Assembly: GCA_021292165.1 (NCBI GenBank)
Contig: JAHFWL010000180.1
Span: 16,001 to 80,000 of the forward strand
DNA: 64,000 nt
Direction of reading: 5' to 3'
Origin: Shinisaurus crocodilurus
Taxonomy: Eukaryota; Chordata; Lepidosauria; Squamata; Shinisauridae
Shown here: positions 10,519 to 20,070 of the stretch, piece after piece
How positions within the stretch are numbered: the first letter of the stretch is position 1
Layout of the letters: every line of letters begins with the position of its first letter
The notes under the pieces: model-generated
What the model was told of the DNA's origin: nothing
What the model saw: only the letters and a program-made list of their open reading frames with translations
Database searches by the model: none
Program-made: the position numbers and the translations under genes

Positions 10519-10978
10519 GGCAGTGCCGGCTCCAGGTTTTTTTGGGGGGCCCTTGGGGGGGCGAGACTTCCTCAACGGTCCCCCTCCTTCAGTGAGTCTT
10601 ATCTTCTCGCCGCCATGGTCACCAGCTGGTCTTGCTCCTCCTTCTCTTCCCTTGTCTGAGTGTGGAAAGCTAAGCAGGGTCAGGCCTGGTTGTTACTTGG
10701 ATGGGAGACCCCTCCTCTAGTTTCCTGCATTGAGCAGGGGGTTGGACTCGATAGCCGTGTAGGCTCCTTCCAACTCTATGATCTATGAAATCTATGAAAT
10801 CATTGCTACTGCTTGGTTCCCTGACGGGAAGAGAGGAAGTAGGCCGTGGCATCTTCACCACCACCGTTGACTGGACAGAGGAAGAGGCAGGTGAACAAGC
10901 AGGTTGCAAGGGTGAAGAGGAGGAGCAGTGGGCCCTTGACACGTGCCCAATCGTGCCAACCCTTGATGCCTGCCCTGG
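10519..10978. mobile_element. possible hAT-like element hosting a 5S-SINE
   Basis: The left side CAGTGCCGGCTCCAGG and the complement of the right side, CAGGGCAGGCATCAAGG, look like diverged hAT termini. The flanking 8-bp sequences do not match, so the boundaries are weak. The 5S-SINE at 10652-10801 lies inside. Confidence 0.3.
10652..10801 (+). mobile_element. 5S rRNA-derived SINE with CR1 tail, copy 1
   Basis: The head is a 5S rRNA gene fragment covering the internal promoter: AAGCTAAGCAGGGTC (box A) and TACTTGGATGGGAGACC (box C). The tail GAGCAGGGGGTTGGACTCGA ... CCTTCCAACTCTATG is a CR1 3' end with octamer repeats (ATCTATGAA). 5'-truncated relative to the 36.25-kb copy. Confidence 0.9.
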
Positions 10979-11066
10979 TCTCCAACCTTTCCTCCCCCCC
11001 CCCCCCAGCCCTGTGATATTCTTATCGCCAAAACTATTAGCTTACAGCTCTTCAGCTGAAGCGCAA

Positions 11067-11497
11067 AGAACATAAGAACCCTGATGCTGGATCAGACCAA
11101 AGGTCCATCTAGTCCAGCGTTCTGTTCACACAGTGGCCAACCAGCTGGCCCAAGAAGAAACCCCCAAGCAGGACATGAGTTCAACAGCACCTTCCAGCCC
11201 ATGTTCCCCAACAACTGGTGTACATAGGCATACCACCTCTGATGGCAGCCTCGTCCTCCATGAATTTATCCAGTCCGCCCTTAAAGCTGTCCAAATTGGT
11301 GGCAGCCATCACCACGTCCTGTGGAAGTGAGTTCCATAGTTTTAACTCTGTGCTTTGTGTGAAGAAGTCCTTTGATCTGTCCTGAATCTCCCACTGACCA
11401 GCTTCATGGGGTGACCCCTCTGGGTTCCAGTATTAGGAGAGAGGGAGAAAAATGTCTCCCTGTCCACTTTCTCCACACCGTGCAGTTTCCATGCCTT
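11067..11497 (-). mobile_element. CR1 LINE 3' part (subfamily b)
   Basis: Minus strand from the 3' end (AAGAACATAAGAACCCTGAT, GGATCAGACCAAAGGTCCAT) into the reversed end of ORF2 (WNSLPQDVVMAATN-like). It is a useful uninterrupted reference for the nested copies at 28.7 and 52.0 kb. Confidence 0.9.
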
Positions 11498-11499
11498 AA

Positions 11500-12005
11500 A
11501 ATAAGCAAATACAATAGCCATCAAATGCTAAATCCTATCAGAAACAGAACTGATAAAATCCAGGCATACATTTTCTTTTGAAGGTTTTTACCTCACATCG
11601 GGGGGGGGGGGGGGACAAAGCCGGCGACAGGCAAACCTTCCTAGGATGGGAATTCTGGAACACGTGTGGCTCGACTGGAAAGGCCCTCTCTGCGGTTACT
11701 AGAAACCAGATCTCCTGAACCCCGGTTCAACACACTAACCACTACACCACACTGGCTCTCTTTAAGTTTAGTATTTAGTATTTTTTATATTATATTTTAG
11801 ACATGTGTAGGGGTGGCTGAGTGACCGGCCAGATGGGTGATTAACAAATGTAATAAATAAATAAATAAATTTCTGAATGTCTTTTCTCACAAAATATGTA
11901 TTTCTAAATGTATTTCCTCTCCAAGTCCTTATTTCTAAAGACATTATTTTTGTCCTAAAGAATACACATTTCCATTTGCCGTTTGGTACGTTTTCTTTCT
12001 CTTTT
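11500..12005. other. partly unique stretch with a Sauria SINE head remnant
   Basis: A poly-G run at 11600-11613. Positions 11701-11760 match the head of a minus-strand Sauria SINE (CCCGGTTCAACACACTAACC ... CCACACTGGCTCTC). An AAATAAATAAAT tract lies at 11849-11870. Confidence 0.55.
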
Positions 12006-12065
12006 CATTTCATTTCATTTCTATACCACCCAGAGAGCCAGTAGCTCTCTGGGCGGTCTACAAAA
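12006..12065 (-). mobile_element. L2 LINE extreme 3' end
   Basis: TTTCTATACCACCCAGAGAG ... CTCTCTGGGCGGTCTAC is the reverse of the CCGCCCAGAGAGCT-type terminus of the L2 tails at 19.9, 48.8, 60.8 and 62.3 kb. Confidence 0.65.
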
Positions 12066-12765
12066 AAGCCGAGAGCCGCGTTGCAAAATTTGGGAGAAAT
12101 GCAAACTCCGAAGCATAACTTTGCTCCGATCCACACGTTCGGCGTTGGTCCCTTCCAAACTGTGGATCGGACGAAATCCCTGACCGTCTCCCTAATATTC
12201 CAAAACAACAGTAGTCTATCCCAGATCTCTTGCTGGTTTCTCCTGTCTTCTCTCTTGCCTTTGTGCGGCTGCTTTGTAAAAGGCTTGCGTTTTAAACACT
12301 GTTGTAGCTCATTACTGTGTATTATTGTGTGTGTGAGAGTGTGTGTGTGTGTGTGTGTAATTTCCATCTTCTTCCTCCTCAGACTGCTCTAACTGAACAA
12401 AACGATACCTTTGGGGTGTCTCGCGGAATCCCCCAGCCGCGCCGGAGCGATCATCGGCGTTTGCAAATGTAATCAACCTTCAGGTCTTCTTACTTTCACA
12501 GGTGCAATTAACATTACCATCTGCTAATCCATGATTAACGATGTTTACAAATATGCTACAACATGTTAAAAAAAACACACAACAACAACAAAATCCTTGG
12601 CACTTCTTTCACATCCAGCCGCCGTGTCTCCCCCCCCCCCCCGCTGGGCACGTGTGCTTCTCGCTTCCCTTTGGTAAGGAGCGGAAGGCATGGGGGGCGT
12701 TTTCCCGACGGAGGGTGCCCCCCCCGTGCCCTGCTGTTAATTCGCAGAACAATTTTTCCCCCCAC
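12066..12765. other. unique stretch with (TG)n
   Basis: (TG)n at 12329-12358 and poly-C at 12631-12642. Otherwise no repeat family recognised. Confidence 0.4.
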
Positions 12766-12769
12766 GTTT

Positions 12770-12960
12770 TGTTTTCGTCATTTAAAAGTGCTGTTAAGCT
12801 CCGTGCCAGCTGTAGCGGTGACAGGTTTGAAGCCGTGGGTCAGCCCCGCTAAATGGAACCTAATTGCCGAGGAATCGAGGTGCCAACTGCGAGTCGAAGG
12901 GGGGAAAATTAAAACTTTGTTGGAAACGACATATGGCGAGCTTTAATTTTTTTTTTTTTT
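12770..12960. promoter_or_regulatory. candidate conserved non-coding element
   Basis: Repeat-free and balanced in composition, with CATTTAAAAG, CCTAATTGCC, AAATTAAAAC and CTTTAATTT, all AT-core motifs of the homeodomain or TATA type. Candidate only; no comparative data. Confidence 0.25.
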
Positions 12961-13006
12961 TAAACAATCTCCCTGTGTAAGCGATGTGTTAATGAACTGG
13001 CAGTGG

Positions 13007-13009
<3 letters not shown>

Positions 13010-13040
<31 letters not shown>
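13010..13040. repeat. (GT)n microsatellite
   Basis: About 15 GT units after a poly-T run at 12947-12961. Confidence 0.95.
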
Positions 13041-13042
<2 letters not shown>

Positions 13043-13138
13043 CCTGTGTTGGATGAAGATGTTTGATTCTCTGATGTGGCGAAGGATGAGTATCTGGGCT
13101 TTTTAATTGGGGGAGTTGTTCCATTTCTCTTAAAATAT

Positions 13139-13370
13139 GGAGAGCCAGTGTGGCGTAGTGGACTCAGGAGATCTGGGTTCTAGTCCCCACTCTGCCATGA
13201 AGCTCCCTGGGTGGCTTTGGGCCAGCCGCTGACTCTCGGCCTAACCTACCTCACAGGGTTGTTGTGAGGATAAAATGGAGAGGAGCAGGAGGATATTATG
13301 TAAGCCGCCTTGGGTTCCTTGCAAGAGGGGGGAAAAGGCAGGATATCGATGTAATAAATAAAATGAGTAA
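13139..13370 (+). mobile_element. Sauria SINE with A-box deletion
   Basis: GAGAGCCAGTGTGGCGTAGTGG is followed directly by ACTCAGGAGATCTGGGTTCT, so about 20 bp of the usual head are missing. The body and BovB-type end are complete, with tail ATAAATAAAATGAGTAAAT. Confidence 0.92.
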
Positions 13371-13467
13371 ATATGGAGCATGTCTACAAAAGATAAGGCT
13401 GCTATGGACCCAGCCCATTTGATGAAATAGACTCAAGTCCACAAAAGCTTATGCTATAATAAGTTTA

Positions 13468-13729
13468 CAGTCATGCCTTGGATTGAGAGCATAATTCGTT
13501 CCGGAAACGTGCTTGTAATCCAAAACACTCTTATATCAAAACGAAACACACCCCCCCCAAAAAAAATTTGTACAGAGACTTTTTAATTTAAGCCGTACTA
13601 CAGTACTTGTCTTGCAAGACGTCGCTTGTATATCAAGTAAAAAAAAAAAAAATTAAATAAATATTTAAAAATTTGCTTGTCTTGCAAAACGCTCGCAAAC
13701 CAAGTTACTTGCAATCCAAGGTATTACTG
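13468..13729. mobile_element. pogo/Tigger-type MITE, TA duplication
   Basis: Runs from CAGTCATGCCTTGGATTG to CAATCCAAGGTATTACTG and is flanked by TA on both sides (13466-13467, 13730-13731). Terminal CAGT and a TA target fit Tc1/mariner, pogo/Tigger branch. Interior GTGCTTGTAATCCAAAAC is shared with the 1.28-kb element at 38.78 kb. Confidence 0.88.
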
Positions 13730-13843
13730 TATTTATTTATTAGCAATATCCATATATACCACTTCTCATTTGGAACTAATCCTGAGGAAGAGAAGGAGCA
13801 ACTTCAAGGGGCTCCTGGAAGTGGGTCCCACCTGGGACGTGGG

Positions 13844-13988
13844 CCCCTGGCAGCTGCCCAACCAGGCCAGCCTTTGACATGGACCCTGGCCACGCCCATT
13901 TTATCCTTGGCAGCCTCCCACTGCTGGAATGCGGCCCCCGAGACCTTTCCCAGATTGGAATCGGGCTGAGAAAGGTTCCCCACCTCTG
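13844..13988. mobile_element. hAT-like fragment, family E
   Basis: Contains CTGCTGGAATGCGGCCCCC and ends AGGTTCCCCACCTCTG, like the 42.3-42.9 and 57.6-58.0 kb copies. The left end is uncertain. Confidence 0.5.
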
Positions 13989-14202
13989 GTCCACTTGGAC
14001 TGGCAGTGGCTTTCCGAGGCAGCTTTCATTTCCATCCCTTTCCCCAAAAGTCTCTTGTTGTCGGTGTTCTGTGTGGTTTTTTTCCCCTCTCAATACAATA
14101 TATGAGAGCGGACGTACAAAGCTGCTTTATGCAGAGCCGGAACCATCTAACCCAGACTGGTCTGCACTGATTGTCATTGGCTCTGCAGGAGTTCTCTAGG
14201 CC

Positions 14203-14303
14203 CAGGGCTAGTGCTAGGTACTGGAAAGATCTGGGCCTCTGGCCCACGGGACAAAAAAACAAAACAAAGCACAAATTTGCATATGCTAATGTACATATGC
14301 CCT

Positions 14304-14340
<37 letters not shown>

Positions 14341-14668
14341 GTAAAGGACCCTGTCTCCTAAGGTCACCCCTATTTGTAAAACGGGATGCATGGGCAGAGG
14401 AGAGGAGGACATTTGATTTCTGACAAAAACCTCAGGCGGAAAGATTCAAGGGGGGGGGGCAGCAGGAGGGCAAGCACATGTGGGCCAAAAGCCCGCTAGT
14501 CCAGGGGGATCAGATGCAACAGAGATCCTCAGGGCCCCTGTACCTTCATTTCAGCAAGTGCCCCTGGACAGCAGGGCGGTGGGGCAGAGGGCCTCCCAGA
14601 GATTCGGGGCTCCAAATGAAAGATTCGGGGCTCCAGCCCTACTGGGTCGCCCCCTAACACCCCCTCTG
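14203..14668. mobile_element. hAT MITE, family B (CAGRGGCGGTG ends)
   Basis: Left end CAGGGCTAGTGCTAGG, right end CCTAACACCCCCTCTG. The interior AAGCACATGTGGGCC, GAGATCCTCAGGGCCCCTG and CCCCTGGACAGCAGGG is shared with copies at 18.4, 44.2 and 51.4 kb. The 8-bp flanks of this copy do not match. (CT)n at 14309-14336 is internal. Confidence 0.8.
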
Positions 14669-14693
14669 CAGTGAAGAACACTGCCCTAGGCAT

Positions 14694-15683
14694 CAGGGAT
14701 GTTGAAGAGTCCTTGGTCTCGAGTCACGAGTCGAGTCATGAGTCTTTGGACCCGAGTCTCGAGTCCGAGTCCTTGGTCCAAAATGGTGACTCACGAGTCA
14801 CGAGTCACTCCCAAAGCTGACTCCACGAGTCCCTATTAAAATCAATGGGGGGCTTTCCCAGCAAAATAAGGCTACTTCAGATGTGTGGTTTAAATAAATT
14901 CTAGGCACAAGTGTGCCTTTTTATCTCATAACTCTGCAACTGATTTTGGCAAGAACAGACCAGGCAGACAAACCCAAAATAACCAGACAGGCAGAGGAGG
15001 CAGGGAACCCCAAAGCAGGCAGGCAGAGGCCTTTGTCTTGGACAATTCAACTGTTGAACTGGTCAAGAAGAGACCAGGCAGGCAGAGGAGGCTGGGAACC
15101 CCAAACAGGCAGGCAGAGGCAGCCAAACCCAAGATGTCTGAAAGGTTGCATTTTAGGAAAATGATTTTAAAAAATAAACTTGCTGTACTTCCTAAAACTT
15201 ATCCATGTTGCATTTGAGGAACATGATTTTTTCTAAATGTTTGTCCCCCATTCTGGAACTGTGAGATCTCATCACAATTCCACCCTCACTGAACACCCGC
15301 TCCACTGGTGATGAACTTGCTGGAACCAGAAACACACTCAGAGCAGCCACACAGAGTAATCTCAGGTCCTTCTTCTGCCTCTACCAAGTACGCAACACAT
15401 CAGTCAAAATAAATCTTGACACACTGTTGGGGCTGCACTCCTGGTAGCCGTCCATAGTGGCCGAGCAGCGGCACACCTCGCTTCCATGTGCTCTTCGCCG
15501 GCAATCACGCTCCTCTCCACTCCTTCTGGCACAGCCCAGGGATGTTGAAGAGTCCTTGGTCTCGAGTCCCGAGTCGAGTCTCGAGTCCCATGAAAAATAT
15601 TGGGACTCGAGTCCGAGTCGAGTCAGAGGGGGGACTCAGTCCGACTCACGAGTCGAGTCCTCGAGTCCGAGTCCCCATCCCTG
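14694..15683. mobile_element. hAT element, family A (GAGTC-rich), longest copy
   Basis: Starts CAGGGATGTTGAAGAGTCC and ends GAGTCCCCATCCCTG, flanked by perfect 8-bp duplications CTAGGCAT (14686-14693, 15684-15691). Both subterminal zones are packed with GAGTC/ACTCGAGTC motifs, as expected for transposase-binding repeats. A second copy of the left terminus starts inside at 15537. A transposase relic lies at 15205-15365. Near-identical organisation occurs at 55.0-55.8 kb. Confidence 0.93.
15205..15365 (-). pseudogene. hAT transposase C-terminal dimerisation region relic
   Basis: The minus strand of the family A element translates without a stop through LSVFLVPASSSPVERVFSEG, GGIVMRSHSSRMGDKHLEK and IMFLKCN. 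PASSxPxERVFSxGG followed by LxFLKxN is the signature of the hAT family dimerisation region. It lacks the DDE catalytic core, so it cannot be active. It identifies the superfamily independently of the target duplications and shows that the element derives from an autonomous ancestor. Confidence 0.88.
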
Positions 15684-15842
15684 CTAGGCATAGAGAGGGC
15701 ATCCCCAGCTTGGCTTTTGAAGCTCCATTTTTAACTGGATATGCCAGGGGTTGAAATGGGGCCATTTGGATACAAAGCAGGGGATCTACCAATCCCTTCC
15801 TTCCAAGACCTCTGGGGTAGTGTACATGGACCGTCTCTCTCC

Positions 15843-16010
15843 CAACTCCATTTTATTTTTCACAAACAACATTGTGAGTTAGGCCTGGGCTGAATCAAGA
15901 TAGGGGCTGTCTGAAGACCACCCAGTGAGCACAATGTCTGAGAAGGGATTTGAACCTGGGTCTCTCCAGTCCTACTCTGAGACTCTAACCACTACACCAC
16001 ACTGTCTCTG
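15843..16010 (-). mobile_element. Sauria SINE, diverged
   Basis: Head and body on the minus strand: AAGACCACCCAGTGAGCACA, GGATTTGAACCTGGGTCTC, ACTCTAACCACTACACCACA. The BovB-type end is mostly lost. Confidence 0.75.
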
Positions 16011-16286
16011 AACAGTGACTACCTCGCCAGGGGTCTTTCTCAAGATTTTTAAAATATATTTTACACAAGTGCCTTTTAACTGGAGGTGCTTGGACCGTTT
16101 GCATGCAGCGTCAAGTGCTCCACTACTGTGCGAGGAGCTCTTGCTTACCCTGGGGCAAAACACACTTTGCGTACAAGGCCGCCAGAGTCTGCCCAAAATC
16201 CAGAATCCCTTGCTTCCTGCCCCTGTGGCATACAGCAGTGGAGTGGTGTATCCACTCCGGATTTCAGTCTGAACTTGAAAGGAGCT

Positions 16287-16857
16287 TTTCCTTGGTTGTC
16301 GTCCCCCTTAATTTTTTCGCGTGACTTTCAAGAATCAAAACAAAATTAAAAATAAGCAAATAAATAAAATGGAATATTACAGTTTTCTTACATGAAATTT
16401 GAATGAATCTTTTACAATGAATTCAGCTCCACTATGTACCCCCTATATCTTTTATGTATAGCAAAATATATTCGTGTTCTTAGGCATAGTTATGCATAGA
16501 CTTCCACAGAGACAGCCCAGATATCCATATATTTATCCATCCGTAGATTACGCTTAAAGACCACCCATTCCAAAATGGAAAGCATCGTCAAGTCCTCAAC
16601 CCACTGTATTATTGAAGGTGACTCTCTGTCCTTCCAGTGTGGTAATATTTGTCTTTTTGCTGTCAAAAGGGCGTGGGGGATCCATTTACAGCAGTGTTCT
16701 CTCCAACCTTGGGTCCCCAGATGTTTTTGGCCTACAACTCCCAGCATGCCCCAGCCAGTGTAGCGCAGCTGGCTGGGGCATGCTGAGAGTTGTAGGCCAA
16801 AAACATCTGGGGACTCAAGGTTGGAGAACACTGATTTACAGCAACCTTGCTTTAAGT
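16287..16857 (-). mobile_element. L1 LINE 3' fragment, 5'-truncated
   Basis: The minus strand carries the C-terminal end of an L1-type ORF2: KRQILPHWKDRESPSIIQW, VEDLTMLSILEWVVFKRNL, RMDKYMDIWAV. The L1 pattern is a K-x-I-L-x-x-W-K motif, then an E-x-I/V segment, then K-(Y/F)-x-x-I-W. The fragment is bounded by an 8-bp duplication inside a family P element. A MITE interrupts it at 16692-16833; removing the MITE restores the reading frame (GCCKWIPHALLTA). Confidence 0.8.
16692..16833. mobile_element. hAT MITE, family C, nested in L1
   Basis: Nearly perfect hairpin of 142 bp starting CAGTGTTCTCTCCAACC and ending GGTTGGAGAACACTG. Flanking duplications ATTTACAG are exact (16684-16691, 16834-16841). 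Eight-bp duplication and CAGTG termini fit hAT. Confidence 0.95.
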
Positions 16858-17054
16858 AAGGAGCTGTCCATGATGCTGAACGCTGCCCCCTACCTCCAAA
16901 ATGGGTTCACACAGCACCATGGATCGCTCCTTAAAAGTTCAGACTGAAACCCGGAGTGGGTACACCGCCCCGCCGCCATCAGAGCCACCGCCCCACGACT
17001 GGGTCTTTTGAGCTGGGCTTTTTTCCTGGCATGGCTTTCCTACCAATGCCGTGA

Positions 17055-17135
17055 GTTTCCCATGGGCACCTGGATGGCCACTGTGGGAATAGCAGCTAGG
17101 CCTTTGCCCTGATCCAGCAAGGCCGTCCTCATGGA
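17055..17135 (+). mobile_element. CR1-b 3' UTR fragment
   Basis: GGCCACTGTGGGAATAGCAG ... GCCCTGATCCAGCAAGGC, with internal deletion. Confidence 0.5.
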
Positions 17136-17149
17136 CCTATCTTGTGGGT

Positions 17150-17252
17150 CGAGTTCAGCACCGTGGACAAGTTGCCTTCAAAGTTCAGACTGCAACCTGG
17201 AGTTGGATACACAGCCCCGCTGACGTTGGGAGCCAGCAGCCTCTGCCGGGAG
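17150..17252. mobile_element. family P MITE, right half
   Basis: GAGTTCAGCACCGTGGAC, AAGTTCAGACTGCAACC, GGATACACAGCCCCGCTGAC, GCCAGCAGCCTCTGCC. Confidence 0.65.
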
Positions 17253-17254
17253 CG

Positions 17255-18008
17255 CAGACAACTTCTTACAGCCCGATAACGGTTAAAATCGGGATGCGCT
17301 AGGGTTCGCGTTACCCACCAGAATAAATTAGATGCTTGTTTCTGTCAGTATGTTCACAGCTTTACCTAGCCTCATTAGTGCCTTCCTTGAATAAGAGGTG
17401 TTTATTTGAGTGGCTGCATCACGGAGCATTTTCTCTCCATTAGCGCTGCCGGCTAATATACATTTTTATATAAACGCTAGTTCTAAATGGCTGCCCGGTT
17501 CCAGCTCTAATGTTTCTTTTAAATGGAAGGTTCTGAGATGAAGAATGAAGGAGGGGTGGCACTTTGACGAATATCTCAACCGATGTTGAGAAGTCATGGC
17601 CGAGTTACACTCCTACGAGCAGAATTGTTTTAACGAGGTTCTGGTTTATTTTCCCAGTGGTATTTCACTTTATTTAATCCCCGTGAGGGTTGTTGTGTGT
17701 GTGTGTGTGTTTGTAAAAGAAAGTGCGTTGTCTCATTTTTGACACGACTGTTCTCAACATTCTTGTTGTTTGGCGCTGCTGCTGGTGGTATATGTGGAAT
17801 TTACCGTTATACAAATGTCACGTGATTGGAATAAACCCAGAAGGCTTTGGGGCTGCTTTGCGGCATCTCCTGAAAGACTTAACCATTTGGGTGTTTTTTG
17901 TTCTGTCGCAGTCTAATGATGCTTGTAGCCCAAAGATAAGGAGTGCTGAGGGATGGGAGAATTGGAAATAGAAAATTATACCAGCAAAGACTGATGTGAG
18001 TGTTCTAA
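17255..18008. other. unique AT-rich stretch
   Basis: Repeat-free except (GT)n at 17693-17712. Positions 17330-17500 include CCTCATTAGTGCC, CTCCATTAGCGCTGCC and GGCTAATATAC, typical of conserved non-coding blocks. No exon recognised. Confidence 0.35.
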
Positions 18009-18015
18009 TTCATTT

Positions 18016-18050
<35 letters not shown>
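18009..18050. repeat. (TTTC)n microsatellite
   Basis: About ten TTTC units followed by poly-C. Confidence 0.95.
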
Positions 18051-18058
18051 CCCCCCCC

Positions 18059-18260
18059 CCACCTTTTTTCCTCTTGCAAGGAACCCAAGGCGGCTTACAC
18101 GGTCCTCCTCCTCTCCATTTTATCCCCACAGCAACCCTGTGAGGTAGCTTAGGCAGAGAGTCAGCGACTGGCCCAAAGTCACCCAGTGAGTTTCATGAGG
18201 ACTAGCACCTGGATCTCCTGAGTCCCAGTTCAATGCTCTACGCCACACTGGCTGGCTCTC

Positions 18261-18261
<1 letters not shown>
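18059..18261 (-). mobile_element. Sauria SINE
   Basis: Minus strand. CTTGCAAGGAACCCAAGGCG, AAGTCACCCAGTGAGTTTCA, CCACACTGGCTGGCTCTC. A composite (TG)n(GA)n tract follows at 18265-18313. Confidence 0.9.
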
Positions 18262-18313
<52 letters not shown>

Positions 18314-18324
18314 ATGAGAACCCA

Positions 18325-18840
18325 TTCAGCTCTGGAGACCAGAGAACCAAGGGCCACTGGGAGGCTGCACCCCCAGGGCCGTGCTAGGTACCAAAAAGAT
18401 CAAGGGCTCAGGCCCACAGGACAAACAAACAAACAAATAAACATGCACAAATTTGGAGAGCAGGACATTTGCTTTCAGGAAAGAAAAAAAAAACAACCTC
18501 AGGCAGAAAGATTCAAGGGGGGTGGGTGGGTAGCAGGAGGTAAAGCACATGTGGGCCAAAAGCCAGCTAGTCCAGGGGGATCAGAGGCAACGGAGATCCT
18601 CAGGGCCCCTGTGCCTTCATTTCAGCAAGTGCCCCTGGGCAGCAGGGTGGTGGGGCAGAGGGCCTCCCAGGGATCCGCGGCTCTACATGAGAGATGTGGG
18701 GACTCCAGCCCTAGTGGGCCGTCCCCTAACACCGCCTCTGCTGCATCCCCTTCTTTCCCAGGAGCAACATCGTGGCAAGGGGGAAGCCAACCCGGCCCAA
18801 TACACTGGCCAGAGATACATTTCTTTTTGTGTTTTTTCCC
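18325..18840 (+). repeat. dispersed repeat V split by a hAT element
   Basis: 18340-18373 and 18741-18830 together match the reverse strand of 34190-34310 (GGGAGGCTGCACCC, then GGCAAGGGGGAAGCC, then GGCCAGAGA). The 34-kb copy has no insertion and so represents the empty site for the hAT element. Confidence 0.7.
18374..18740. mobile_element. hAT MITE, family B
   Basis: CAGGGCCGTGCTAGG to CCTAACACCGCCTCTG, flanked by CTGCACCC and CTGCATCC (7 of 8 identical). The interior matches the other family B copies. Confidence 0.9.
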
Positions 18841-18915
18841 CCTCCTCCTCCTCCTCCATCCCGGCTCCTTTTCCTTTTGTGCCGTGTCTTTTATAGTGTA
18901 AGCCTGAGGGGGGGA
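18825..18915 (+). mobile_element. L2-type 3' UTR fragment
   Basis: CTTTTCCTTTTGTGCCGTGTC and TTATAGTGTAAGCCTGAGGG match the CTTGTGTGTCGTG ... GTAAGCCTGAGGGCAGGGAC type fragments at 25.95, 32.6 and 33.8 kb. Confidence 0.45.
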
Positions 18916-19144
18916 GGGAATGCCTTAATACTAGTCCTAGCGAGTATTATTAAGGCGTTCCCTGCTTTAAAAGCTCTGGGAGCTTTTCCGGTGCAGCCCG
19001 ACCAGGCCTACCCTTGATGATGGCCCTGTTTATGTGTGTGTTGGGAAATATTAAATCCAGGGTCTCAAACTATCTAGCTGCACCACTGCCCATGTATTCC
19101 TCCTCTTGTATTATTCAGCGCTGTGTGTGTGTGTGTGTGTGTCG

Positions 19145-19556
19145 CACACCGCCGAATTTCCTGGCAGTGACGGGGAAAGCTGATTTCAGCTCCAAATAAA
19201 AGCTACAATGGATTAGGACAGAGTCCCACCGAAAGAGGAGTCACCAGCCGCGACTGTTATCACTCCATGGCATTTAGGGGAAAGACAGAACAGCCATTAG
19301 GGGAAATAATGTGAAAAGAAAAGAAAAGAAAGGACTCTTCCCCCCCGCCCCCGTGAAATGAATGTAAGTCCAATGAATGAATAACAGGATGAATGCGAAC
19401 CTAATGAATGGAGAGCAAAACGAAAAGAAGGTTTAAAGAATGGAAACACAATTGCCATGGTGTGACGACAGTTAAAAATTATTGTGCACCCTAGTAAGTC
19501 ATTTTGGCACAGCCGTACACACAGGTCAGTTGTTGTGCATGCCTATGAAGGGCTTG
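19145..19556. other. unique stretch, nothing recognised
   Basis: Preceded by (GT)n at 19121-19142. AAAAG tandem at 19314-19330. No family recognised. Confidence 0.45.
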
Positions 19557-19558
19557 CT

Positions 19559-19944
19559 CGGTGGTGGACCAACCCCTTTTCAGAACTCTTCGGGTGCAAT
19601 CCTATGCAATTGATTTAACAGGGCCTTTTCTGCTGTGGCACCCCAGTTGTGGAATGAACTTCCTGGAGCGGCTCGCCTGGCACCTACATTGTGCTCGTTC
19701 CGGTGCCAGGCGAACACCTTCCTATTTCCCCAGGAATTTTAGTCTTCTAGTCTCTGTTGCTTTAAATCCTTTACTGTATTTTAAATCTCTGTACCGCTGC
19801 TAGGTTTTAGTTCGGCTTTTACTCCTATTTTATACAGTAGTTTTAAATTTTTTATACTGTATTTTGTGTTTGTATTTTGTAGTTTTCATTGTTGTGAACT
19901 GCCCAGAGAGCTTCGACTATTGGGCCGTATAGAAATAAATAAAT
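19559..19944 (+). mobile_element. L2 LINE 3' end
   Basis: The end of ORF2 is present (FSAVAPQLWNELPGAARLA-like, with frame damage), then an AT-rich 3' UTR and the terminus GAACTGCCCAGAGAGCTTCG ... AGAAATAAATAAATAC. The VAPQLWNELP motif and C-terminal F(R/K)xxLKTFLF pattern are L2/Maui features. Confidence 0.88.
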
Positions 19945-19957
19945 ACATTTTTAAAAA

Positions 19958-20048
19958 GTTTAGACAGAAAAAAAGTCCTACAGCTCCCAGCATGCCCCAG
20001 CCTGCTATGCATGCTGGGAGTTGTAGGACTTTCCCCCCCTGTCTAAAC
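19958..20048. mobile_element. 91-bp hairpin MITE (GTTTAGACAG ends)
   Basis: Starts GTTTAGACAG and ends CTGTCTAAAC. The arms AAAGTCCTACAGCTCCCAGC and GCTGGGAGTTGTAGGACTTT pair almost fully. A half copy lies at about 21067-21125. Confidence 0.8.
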
Positions 20049-20070
20049 ATGCATAGTATTGCACTCTTAC

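Larger units (their letters stand above)
16222..17000. mobile_element. family P MITE interrupted by an L1 fragment
   Basis: Left part 16222-16286 (GTATCCACTCCGGATTTCAG ... AAAGGAGCT). Right part 16858-17000 (AAGGAGCTGTCCATGATGCT ... ACACCGCCCCGCC). Both keep AAGGAGCT (16279-16286, 16858-16865), the target duplication of the intervening L1. Confidence 0.8.

Noticed and set aside
10652..10801. 5S rRNA gene
   Set aside because: Only the internal-promoter half is 5S-like, it lacks the 3' part, and it is fused to a CR1 tail in every copy: a SINE, not an rRNA gene.
18233..18901. 222-codon plus-strand frame
   Set aside because: Runs through (TG)n(GA)n and a hAT MITE; no conserved domain.
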